DNA from: Hyphomicrobiales bacterium
GTDB taxonomy: Bacteria > Pseudomonadota > Alphaproteobacteria > Rhizobiales > JALURZ01
DNA: 13,011 bases
Assembly (NCBI GenBank): GCA_027058735.1
Contig: JALURZ010000102.1
Coordinates: 1-13,011, forward strand
Direction: 5' to 3'
Shown here piece after piece: positions 1-7,050 of the stretch. Within the stretch, counting starts at the first letter, position 1; each line of letters opens with the position of its first letter. Under the pieces are notes generated by a model. The model was not told the origin of the DNA. It ran no database searches and worked only from the letters and a program-made list of their open reading frames with translations. A program made the position numbers and the translations under genes.

Positions 1-1
1 C

Positions 2-64
2 CCGTTCATCGGCACCTTCCGCGCACCCGTCCCCGTCAGGCTGGACGCACCGCGCGCTTCTTGA
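2..64 (+). CDS. 3' end of an unidentified gene entering from the left edge (partial)
   Basis: Reading frame 2 is open from the window edge to a TGA at 62-64 and gives 20 residues ending in ...RLDAPRAS. About 16 of the 20 codons end in G or C, more than in the other two plus frames over the same bases, and this fits the codon habit of the window. The stretch is too short to name a family. It shares its frame with the downstream esterase, and the TGA separates them. If real, it ends 54 bases before the esterase start, and the two could be co-transcribed. It might also be non-coding sequence that happens to be open. Confidence 0.4.
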   Translation, partial: PFIGTFRAPVPVRLDAPRAS

Positions 65-75
65 TCTATTGCAAT

Positions 76-90
76 CGGGTTTCCGACCCG
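76..90 (+). terminator. short hairpin after the upstream stop (possible weak terminator or attenuator)
   Basis: CGGGT (76-80) and ACCCG (86-90) form a perfect 5-bp stem around a 5-base loop, 11 bases after the TGA at 62-64. The bases that follow are moderately AT-rich but hold no T-run, so efficient intrinsic termination is unlikely. It may only be chance pairing in GC-rich DNA. Confidence 0.2.
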
Positions 91-105
91 CAGATTATCA
101 TGCCC

Positions 106-110
106 GGAGG
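106..110 (+). promoter_or_regulatory. strong Shine-Dalgarno GGAGG that fixes a TTG start
   Basis: GGAGG lies 8 bases before the TTG at 119-121. No ATG, GTG or TTG occurs in the esterase frame between the in-frame TGA at 62-64 and this TTG. The next in-frame ATG falls inside the HGGGW motif region, far too late. The TTG is therefore the only sensible start. Confidence 0.8.
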
Positions 111-118
111 CAACTCAC

Positions 119-1072
119 TTGCGAAATCCACTCGACCCGAAACTCTATGACCCGGCATCCTGCGACGCCGAAACCAGAGCGATCAACGCGGATATCATCG
201 CCAAACTGGACGCCCTGCCGGACCAATGGGATTTCGCGCCCGCCATCATCCGCGAGAACCGCAAGGCAGGCAAGGGGGCGTTTCCCTTGGGCCCGCCTTC
301 GCCACGCGCCACGAGCGCGGAGATCGACGGCCCCGGCGGCAGGATCGCGCTGCGCATTATCGAGGCCGACGACCCCAGGGGCGTCTATCTGCACATGCAT
401 GGCGGCGGCTGGGTGCTGGGGGGCGCGGAAGAACAGGACCAGCGCCTCGAACGCATTGTCGATGCCTGCGGGCTGAGCGTCATCAGCGTCGAGTACCGGC
501 TTTCCCCGGAGCATCCCTACCCGGCCGCGCCCGATGATTGCGAGCGCGCCGCACTCTGGCTCATCGAAAACGCCAGGCGCCGGTTCGGGACCGAGCGGCT
601 GACCATTGGCGGTGAGTCCGCGGGCGCGCATCTCGCCGTCGTGACGCTGTTGCGGCTGCGTCGGCGCCATGGCTTCAGCGGATTTGCCGCCGCCAATCTC
701 AATGCCGGGTGCTACGATCTCGCGCTGACCCCGAGCGTGCGCCGGTGGGGCGCGGAAAAACTCGTCCTCAACACCCGCGACATCGAGACCTTCGTGGAGC
801 ACTTCCTGTCCGCCGGCGGCGATCCGGGCGATCCTGACATCTCGCCCATTCACGCCGATCTGTCCGGCATGCCGCCCGCCCTGTTCACGATCGGCACCCG
901 CGATCCGCTGCTCGACGACAGCCTGTTCATGGCCCACCGCTGGGCGCGCGAGGGCAACAGGGCCGAACTGGCGGTCTATCCCGGCGCGGCGCATGTCTTT
1001 ATCGCCTTTCCGGGAAAAATGGCGGAGCGGGGTTTCGCGCGCATTCACGAATTTCTGAACAGCGCCCAGTAG
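119..1072 (+). CDS. alpha/beta-hydrolase esterase, hormone-sensitive lipase (HSL) family
   Basis: This is a 317-residue probable carboxylesterase that hydrolyses short or medium acyl esters in the cytoplasm; no signal peptide is visible. The oxyanion-hole motif HGGGW is at residues 94-98. The nucleophile elbow GESAG is at 165-169 with Ser167. The acid is probably Asp262 in the RDPLLDD segment, and the base is His292 in PGAAHVF. The order and spacing match the bacterial HSL family (usually 300-320 residues), so the triad looks complete. Residues 1-70 form the N-terminal cap, which tunes substrate choice in this family. The start is TTG behind GGAGG. It runs convergently toward the minus-strand beta-oxidation cluster, with 32 bases between the stop codons. 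The natural substrate cannot be read from the sequence. Confidence 0.93.
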   Translation: MRNPLDPKLYDPASCDAETRAINADIIAKLDALPDQWDFAPAIIRENRKAGKGAFPLGPPSPRATSAEIDGPGGRIALRIIEADDPRGVYLHMHGGGWVLGGAEEQDQRLERIVDACGLSVISVEYRLSPEHPYPAAPDDCERAALWLIENARRRFGTERLTIGGESAGAHLAVVTLLRLRRRHGFSGFAAANLNAGCYDLALTPSVRRWGAEKLVLNTRDIETFVEHFLSAGGDPGDPDISPIHADLSGMPPALFTIGTRDPLLDDSLFMAHRWAREGNRAELAVYPGAAHVFIAFPGKMAERGFARIHEFLNSAQ

Positions 1073-1104
1073 GGCGTATCTTCGGTGCGGGGAACCCGTC
1101 CGGC

Positions 1105-1530
1105 TCACCAGGTGTTGTTTTCAAACCGCGCGCGCAGCGTTTTGGCAAAGGCGACGAAGCGCCCGTGCAGGACAGAAAAGCGCGATCGCGTCTGGCGGCG
1201 TTCCCCGGCTTTGCCGCGAACACCGCCACCGGCCCTTTCGGCGGCCTCTTTCAGGCGCGCGATCTCGCTTCGCAGGCGCTCGTTTTCGTCAGCCAGACGC
1301 GCGATCTCGCCTTGCAGCGCGCGGCGTTCATTGGCGATCAGCGAACACGCCCAGCCGGCCGCACGCTGGCGGCAGACCAGTTGCGTGCCGGTTTTCGTAT
1401 CGAAGGCCAGATACCCGCCATCCACCTGCCTGAAAACGAAACGCTGCGTTTCCTGTGCCTCCGCGCCCGGCGCCTGCGCCAGCAAAAGGACGACGCCGGA
1501 GACGGCGATTCTTCCTGCAACGCCGCTCAC
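1105..1530 (-). CDS. small secreted coiled-coil protein of unknown function
   Basis: This 141-residue protein starts with GTG. Residues 1-25 form a signal peptide (hydrophobic core VSGVVLLLAQAPG) with a likely cut after AEA at 25, so the mature protein is periplasmic or exported. A short beta-rich segment follows (residues 30-62, with FVFRQVDGGYLAFDTKTG) that contains Cys53 and Cys62, a possible disulfide. Residues 66-100 are a charged heptad coiled coil. The tail (112-141) is basic and aromatic and ends in Trp. From memory, the plan (signal peptide, DTxTG segment, two cysteines, coiled coil, amphipathic tail) recurs in conserved hypothetical proteins of Hyphomicrobiales; no function is known to me. 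It is last in the beta-oxidation cluster. Its GTG overlaps the TGA of the preceding gene as GTGA, which implies coupled translation. Confidence 0.82.
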   Translation of the reverse strand: MSGVAGRIAVSGVVLLLAQAPGAEAQETQRFVFRQVDGGYLAFDTKTGTQLVCRQRAAGWACSLIANERRALQGEIARLADENERLRSEIARLKEAAERAGGGVRGKAGERRQTRSRFSVLHGRFVAFAKTLRARFENNTW

Positions 1531-2156
1531 CCGTCCCCCGACGGCGTATAGGGCGCGCGCCCGGAGGTGATCGCATCTTCCAGCAGGCCGAGACGATCCT
1601 GCCCCCAGAACAGCTCGCCATTGAGCAGGTAGGACGGCGAGCCGAACACGCCGGCGGCGAGCGCGTCTTTCGTGTTGGCGTCATAGATCCCGCCCATGGC
1701 ACCGGATTTCGATTTCGCCAGCAGCCGCTCGCCGTCCAGCCCCTGGCCGCTGGCGATTTCGGCAATCACCCGTTCATCGCCAAGGTCGCGCTCCCCAAGC
1801 CAGTTGGCGTCGAACAGCGCGGCGATGAACGCGGCGGCATCTTCGCCCTCCTCACTCAGCGCGATCACGAACCGGTCTGCCGCTTCCGGATCAAACGGCC
1901 AGTGCGGCGGCGACAGATTGAACCCAAGGCCGCGTTTCTCGCGCCAGCGCTGCAATTCGACCATGCGCAGGTCCTTGCGGGTCTGGTGGCGGTCGAGCAG
2001 CGGCTTGGTATCCGTGGCGCTGTAAAGCTCCAGCAGCTTGACCGGCCGGTGGCGGATCGCGACCCCGGTGCGCTGCGCCATGTCCAGCAGGGTCGCAAAG
2101 CCGATATAGGCCCATGGGGACATGGTCGTGAAATAATGGTCGATGTCGACACGCAT
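1527..2156 (-). CDS. kappa-class GST / 2-hydroxychromene-2-carboxylate isomerase-like protein (DsbA family)
   Basis: This 209-residue cytoplasmic protein has a thioredoxin fold with a helical insertion. The N-terminal active-site segment is TTMSPWAYIG (residues 10-19). Ser13 sits where this family has the serine that activates glutathione, and there is no CxxC, so it is not a disulfide oxidoreductase. The C-terminal signature GVFGSPSYLLNGELFWGQDR (169-188) carries the cis-proline Pro174 and the FWGQDRL motif typical of HCCA isomerases and kappa GSTs. The ATG at 2156 is chosen over an upstream in-frame start because AAGGAA precedes it and homologues begin just before the first beta strand. It follows the fadJ-like gene by 25 bases. 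No other aromatic-degradation gene is nearby, so a naphthalene-pathway role is unlikely. A glutathione-dependent step on an acyl or enoyl compound is my inference. Confidence 0.9.
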   Translation of the reverse strand: MRVDIDHYFTTMSPWAYIGFATLLDMAQRTGVAIRHRPVKLLELYSATDTKPLLDRHQTRKDLRMVELQRWREKRGLGFNLSPPHWPFDPEAADRFVIALSEEGEDAAAFIAALFDANWLGERDLGDERVIAEIASGQGLDGERLLAKSKSGAMGGIYDANTKDALAAGVFGSPSYLLNGELFWGQDRLGLLEDAITSGRAPYTPSGDG

Positions 2157-2181
2157 TGCCGGGTTCCTTGCAGGCAGGGTT

Positions 2182-4401
2182 CTATTCCGCCGCGCGCGCA
2201 GGCGGCGGCGCATAGCGCTCATAAAAGGTCTCCTTGCCGGCCGCCATGTCGCGCAGCAGCGCGGGTGGCTCAAAGCGCGCGCCGTGGTCGGCCTTGAGAT
2301 CCTCGCACAGCGCCAGAAAACGGGCCGGCCCCATGGTGTCGATATAGCTCAAGGTGCCGCCGGTAAACGGCGCGAAACCCCAGCCGAGCACGGACCCCAC
2401 ATCCGCCTCGCGCACGTCTTCGAGGATATTTTCCTCCAGACAGCGCACCGTCTCCAGCGCCTGGGCGGCCAGGAACCGGTCGCACAGGCGGGACACGTCA
2501 AGGGTATCCGGATCGAGCCTTTCAGGCTGCAACTCTTCAAGTCCGGGCCACAGCCGTTTGCCGCCGTCCTCGTTGTAATCATAAAAACCCTTGGCGTTCT
2601 TGCGCCCGAACCGCCCCCGCCCGACCACCATTTCCTCGATGATGCGCTCGCGCGGGGTGGCCACATAATCCGCCCCCAGGTCCGCCTTCGCGGCGGCCGC
2701 GATTTTGTGGCTGAGATCGAGGCTCACCTCATCGTTGAGCGCCAACGGCCCGACCGGCATCCCGGCCAGGCGCCCGGCATTCTCGATCATCGCAGGCGGC
2801 ACACCCTCATCCAGCATGCGGTGGCCTTCCTCGATATAGGTGGCGACCACGCGCGAGGCATAGAACCCGCGCGCGTCATTGACCACGATGGGCGTCTTGC
2901 GGATCGCGCGCACATAATCGAGCGCCACCGCGAGCGCCTCATCGCCGGTCCGTTCGCCCCGGATGATCTCGACAAGTCCCATCTTGTGGACCGGCGAAAA
3001 GAAGTGAATGCCGATGAAGCGCTCAGGATCGAGGCTCGATTCCGCCAGGCCGGTGATCGGCAGGGTCGATGTGTTGGACGCGAAAACAACCGATTTGCCG
3101 GTAACCGCCTGCACTTTCGCGATAATCTCGTCCTTCAGGGCGCGGTCCTCGAACACCGCCTCGATGACGAGATCGCAACCCTTGAGCAACCCGTAGTCGC
3201 CGCCCGGTTCAATGCGCGCCAACACAGCCTTCAAATCGGCCTCGCTCGCCTGGCCGCGCTTGATGCGCCCGCGCACAAGTTTTTCTGACAGCGCCCTGCC
3301 TTTTTCCGCCGCCGCCTTGTCGCGGTCGAGCAGCACCACATCAAGGCCCGCCGCCGCACTCACATAGGCGATGCCCGCGCCCATCATGCCCGCGCCGACG
3401 ACGCCGATCTTGCGCAACCGCGATTTCGCGATTCCCCCGGGCCGCCGCGCGCCCTTGGCCAGCGCCTGCACGGAGAAAAAGAACGTGCGGATCATGTTGC
3501 CAGCGACCGGGTTGCGCAACAGGCTGGTGAAATAGCGCGCCTCGATCCGCAGGCCCACATCGATGGGCACCTGCAGCCCTTCAAAGACGCAGGACATGAT
3601 GGCGCGCTGGGCGGGATAGTTGTCCAGCGTCTGCTTGCGGTAAAGCGCGTTGCCGGCAATCCAGGTCATCATGCCCGAGGGCGAATAGGGCGTGCCGCCG
3701 GGAACCCTGAAACCGTCCTTGTCCCATGGCTGCACCGGATCGGCGGAGCTTTCGACCCATGCCCGCGCCGACTTGAGGAGAGATCTGGCCGCGACGACCT
3801 CATCGATCATGCCCGACGCCCTGGCCCGGTCCGGATCGAGTGAACCGCCCCGCAGCATCAGTTTCAAACTGTCGCCCGCGCCCATCAAACGGGGCAGCCG
3901 CTGGGTGCCGCCGCCGCCGGGCAACAGGCCGATCTTGCTTTCCGGCAGGCCCAGCTTGATGGCGCGGTCATCGGCGCAGATGCGATGATGGCAGGCGAGC
4001 GCGATTTCCAGCCCGCCCCCGAGAGCCGTGCCGTTGAGCGCCGCCACGACCGGCTTGCCGCAGGTCTCCAGCCGGCGCAGCAGGTTGGAAAAGCTTCGCA
4101 TGTCTTCAAAAAGCGCTGCGGTGGCGGCGCGCTCGTCGCTCCTGGCCGCCTCTTCATAGCGCTTGCCCGCCCCCAGCAGCATGGCGATGTCCGCGCCTGC
4201 GCAAAACGCCGGTTTGGCGCTGGTGATGATCGCCCCGGTGAGCGCCTCATCGCTTTCCAGCCGGTCGATGAACGCGCCCAGTTCGCCCATCACCCGTTCG
4301 GTGATGACGTTCATGGAGCGCGCGGGCATATCCCAGGTCAGGACCGCGATGCCGTCCTTGCCGATGTCGATCCGGAAATCCGTGTCCTTTGTCTCAACCA
4401 T
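2182..4401 (-). CDS. fadJ: fatty-acid oxidation multifunctional protein: enoyl-CoA hydratase / 3-hydroxyacyl-CoA dehydrogenase
   Basis: This 739-residue alpha subunit of a beta-oxidation complex hydrates trans-2-enoyl-CoA and oxidises the L-3-hydroxyacyl-CoA with NAD+. The crotonase domain spans residues 1-205. Its oxyanion segments are CAGADI (67-72) and GTALGGGLE (124-132), and both catalytic glutamates of the FadB/FadJ type are present (Glu132 and Glu154). The NAD-binding domain begins at 331 with GAGMMGAG (Gly336, Gly338, Gly341). The dehydrogenase pair is His466 (in HFFSP) and Glu478 (in GLVEII). Two C-terminal HAD domains cover about 513-610 and 634-730. The length is close to E. coli FadJ (714) and FadB (729). 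The ATG at 4401 lies 4 bases after the thiolase stop, as expected for paired subunits. FadB and FadJ type cannot be separated with certainty here. Confidence 0.95.
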   Translation of the reverse strand: MVETKDTDFRIDIGKDGIAVLTWDMPARSMNVITERVMGELGAFIDRLESDEALTGAIITSAKPAFCAGADIAMLLGAGKRYEEAARSDERAATAALFEDMRSFSNLLRRLETCGKPVVAALNGTALGGGLEIALACHHRICADDRAIKLGLPESKIGLLPGGGGTQRLPRLMGAGDSLKLMLRGGSLDPDRARASGMIDEVVAARSLLKSARAWVESSADPVQPWDKDGFRVPGGTPYSPSGMMTWIAGNALYRKQTLDNYPAQRAIMSCVFEGLQVPIDVGLRIEARYFTSLLRNPVAGNMIRTFFFSVQALAKGARRPGGIAKSRLRKIGVVGAGMMGAGIAYVSAAAGLDVVLLDRDKAAAEKGRALSEKLVRGRIKRGQASEADLKAVLARIEPGGDYGLLKGCDLVIEAVFEDRALKDEIIAKVQAVTGKSVVFASNTSTLPITGLAESSLDPERFIGIHFFSPVHKMGLVEIIRGERTGDEALAVALDYVRAIRKTPIVVNDARGFYASRVVATYIEEGHRMLDEGVPPAMIENAGRLAGMPVGPLALNDEVSLDLSHKIAAAAKADLGADYVATPRERIIEEMVVGRGRFGRKNAKGFYDYNEDGGKRLWPGLEELQPERLDPDTLDVSRLCDRFLAAQALETVRCLEENILEDVREADVGSVLGWGFAPFTGGTLSYIDTMGPARFLALCEDLKADHGARFEPPALLRDMAAGKETFYERYAPPPARAAE

Positions 4402-4405
4402 GCGA

Positions 4406-5614
<1,209 letters not shown>

Positions 5615-5642
5615 GGGTCCATCCTCAATAGGCCGCGCAGGC

Positions 5643-6809
5643 TCAATCGACGTCGAGCGAACGCGCGATCAGGGTTTTCATGATTTCGTTGGTGCCGCCA
5701 TAGATGCGCTGCACCCGGGCGTCGCGGTACATGCGCGCAATGGGATATTCATTCATATAGCCATAGCCGCCATGCAGTTGCAGGCAGTCATCGACAATCT
5801 TGCATTGCAGATCAGTGAGCCAGTATTTGGCCATCGATGCGGTCGCGGAATCCAGTTCGCCCGCCACGAGGCGCTCGACGCAATGATTGCAGAACACCTT
5901 GGCGATGGTCGCTTCGCTCTTGCACTCGGCCAGCTTGAACCGGGTATTCTGGAAATCCACAACCCGCCGCCCGAACGCCTTGCGCTCTTGCACATAGTCA
6001 ATGGTGAGGGTGAGCGCGCGCTCGATCATGGCCATCGCCTGCAGGGCGATCAACAATCGCTCCTGGGGCAGTTGTTCCATAAGCTGGTAGAAGCCGCACC
6101 CCTCATCGCTGCCCAGCAGATTGGCGGTGGGCAGGCGCACTTCATCGAAAAACAACTCCGATGTGTCATTTGCCTTCAGTCCGATCTTGTCGAGATTGCG
6201 CCCGCGCCTGAAGCCGTCGGCCTGGTCGGTCTCAACGATGAACAGCGAGGTCCCCTTCGCCCCCTGTTCGGGGTCGGTCTTGGCAACGACGATGATCAGG
6301 TTGGCAAGCTGGCCGTTGGTGATGAAGGTCTTCTGGCCGTTCAGGACATATTCGTTGCCTGACTTGCTGGCGCTGGTCTTGATGTTCTGCAGGTCGGAGC
6401 CGGCGCCGGGCTCGCTCATGGCGATGGCGCTAATGAACTTTCCGGTCGCCAGGCCCGGCAGCCAGCGGCGCTTTTGATCCTCGGTGCCATATTCCAGTAT
6501 GTAGGGCGCGGCGATCGCATTGTGGAGGCCGATGCCAAACCCGTCGGCGCCCGCCTTGCCCAGTTCATCGACGATGACCGCATCATGGGCAAACGTGCCG
6601 CCCGCGCCGCCGTATTGTTCGGGCATGGCGGCACACAGCAGACCGGCGGCACCGGCTTTCTCCCAGGCCTCCCGGTCCACCTTGCCCTGCTCTTCCCACC
6701 GTTCATAATGCGGCACGATCTCGGCGGCGAAGAACCGCGCCGAGGTATTCGCCAGCAAAACCAGGTCTTCGCTCATCCACGCGGGATTTGGAACATCGAG
6801 TGCGCTCAT
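5643..6809 (-). CDS. acyl-CoA dehydrogenase with LCAD/IVD-type catalytic glutamate position
   Basis: This 388-residue FAD enzyme oxidises acyl-CoA to trans-2-enoyl-CoA and hands electrons to an electron-transfer flavoprotein. The family signature AMSEPGAGSDLQ is at 130-141. ERKAFGRRV (275-283) and QLHGGYGY (344-351) are the FAD and subunit contacts. At the position where medium- and short-chain enzymes carry the catalytic Glu (YEGT), this protein reads YGGT with Gly371. A glutamate occurs instead in LPQERLL (Glu250), which matches the base used by long-chain and isovaleryl-CoA dehydrogenases. That suggests a long- or branched-chain substrate. The ATG at 6809 is chosen for its AAAGGG ribosome site and because homologues begin near here. 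The longer in-frame reading to 6923 crosses the regulatory region. It is the first gene of the minus-strand cluster, so the promoter should lie in 6810-6950. Confidence 0.94.
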   Translation of the reverse strand: MSALDVPNPAWMSEDLVLLANTSARFFAAEIVPHYERWEEQGKVDREAWEKAGAAGLLCAAMPEQYGGAGGTFAHDAVIVDELGKAGADGFGIGLHNAIAAPYILEYGTEDQKRRWLPGLATGKFISAIAMSEPGAGSDLQNIKTSASKSGNEYVLNGQKTFITNGQLANLIIVVAKTDPEQGAKGTSLFIVETDQADGFRRGRNLDKIGLKANDTSELFFDEVRLPTANLLGSDEGCGFYQLMEQLPQERLLIALQAMAMIERALTLTIDYVQERKAFGRRVVDFQNTRFKLAECKSEATIAKVFCNHCVERLVAGELDSATASMAKYWLTDLQCKIVDDCLQLHGGYGYMNEYPIARMYRDARVQRIYGGTNEIMKTLIARSLDVD

Positions 6810-6903
6810 GGCTGTGCCCTTTGCGTTGTCAGGCGATCTTAGCGGGATTGCCCGGTTGCCGAAACGCTTTTCTCCGCGCGGGCGCTCAGAGCCGCAAATC
6901 GGG

Positions 6904-6919
6904 GCGCATATTGATGCGC
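6904..6919. promoter_or_regulatory. perfect inverted repeat GCGCAT-N4-ATGCGC, candidate operator
   Basis: GCGCAT (6904-6909) and ATGCGC (6914-6919) are exact reverse complements separated by ATTG. The site lies 95 bases upstream of the acyl-CoA dehydrogenase ATG and 131 bases upstream of the PodJ-like ATG. Its size suits a dimeric repressor of the TetR or GntR type, which often control beta-oxidation genes, but no regulator gene is present in the window. It does not match an operator I know. Confidence 0.35.
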
Positions 6920-6936
6920 GCAATGAAACGCCTGGA

Positions 6937-6974
6937 TTAACCGAATGTTTACCATGAAAAAAATAAGGTTAACC
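6937..6974 (+). promoter_or_regulatory. candidate CtrA-type binding array (TTAACC / TTTACC / TTAACC)
   Basis: TTAACC at 6937, TTTACC at 6948 and TTAACC at 6969 are in the same orientation. They start 11 and 21 bases apart, close to one and two helical turns. The CtrA consensus of Caulobacter and relatives is TTAA-N7-TTAA, also 11 bases from start to start; the first pair here is TTAA-N7-TTTA, one mismatch. The third copy lies in the palindrome GGTTAACC. The array ends 76 bases before the ATG of the PodJ-like gene. The match is suggestive but rests on short AT-rich words. Confidence 0.45.
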
Positions 6975-7050
6975 CGCGACGGTACGTCTCAGGTGCCGGC
7001 GGCGCGACAATCGCAGACGTGGCAAGAGGAGCTGGCAGTTTCCCCGCAAG

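Larger units (their letters stand above)
6810..7050. promoter_or_regulatory. divergent intergenic region for the beta-oxidation operon and the PodJ-like gene
   Basis: These 241 bases separate two divergent genes and must carry both promoters. I see no convincing housekeeping promoter in either direction. On the minus strand TTTCGG and TAAGAT stand 17 bases apart about 20-50 bases before the dehydrogenase ATG, which is only a weak match. The region holds an inverted repeat at 6904-6919 and an AT-rich stretch at 6931-6972 (13 of 42 bases are G or C) with TTAACC-like half-sites. No small gene is evident. A short reading frame that starts at 6945 shows no family features. Confidence 0.7.

Noticed and set aside
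1088..1098. CGGG-GAA-CCCG hairpin between the convergent esterase and coiled-coil genes
   Set aside because: The stem is only 4 bp (5 with a G-T pair) and has no T-run on either strand, so it does not qualify as an intrinsic terminator.
98..1108. Minus-strand open frame of 336 codons opposite the esterase
   Set aside because: The plus strand carries a full HSL esterase with the catalytic triad and a strong ribosome site. The antisense product has no recognisable domain.
2143..3288. Plus-strand open frame of 381 codons opposite the hydratase/dehydrogenase gene
   Set aside because: It is a shadow of a gene with all catalytic residues intact. Its composition is His/Arg/Gly-rich without family features.
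6810..6860. TTTCGG-N17-TAAGAT as the promoter of the beta-oxidation operon
   Set aside because: It matches only 3 of 6 and 4 of 6 consensus bases, which is not enough to list as a separate promoter.
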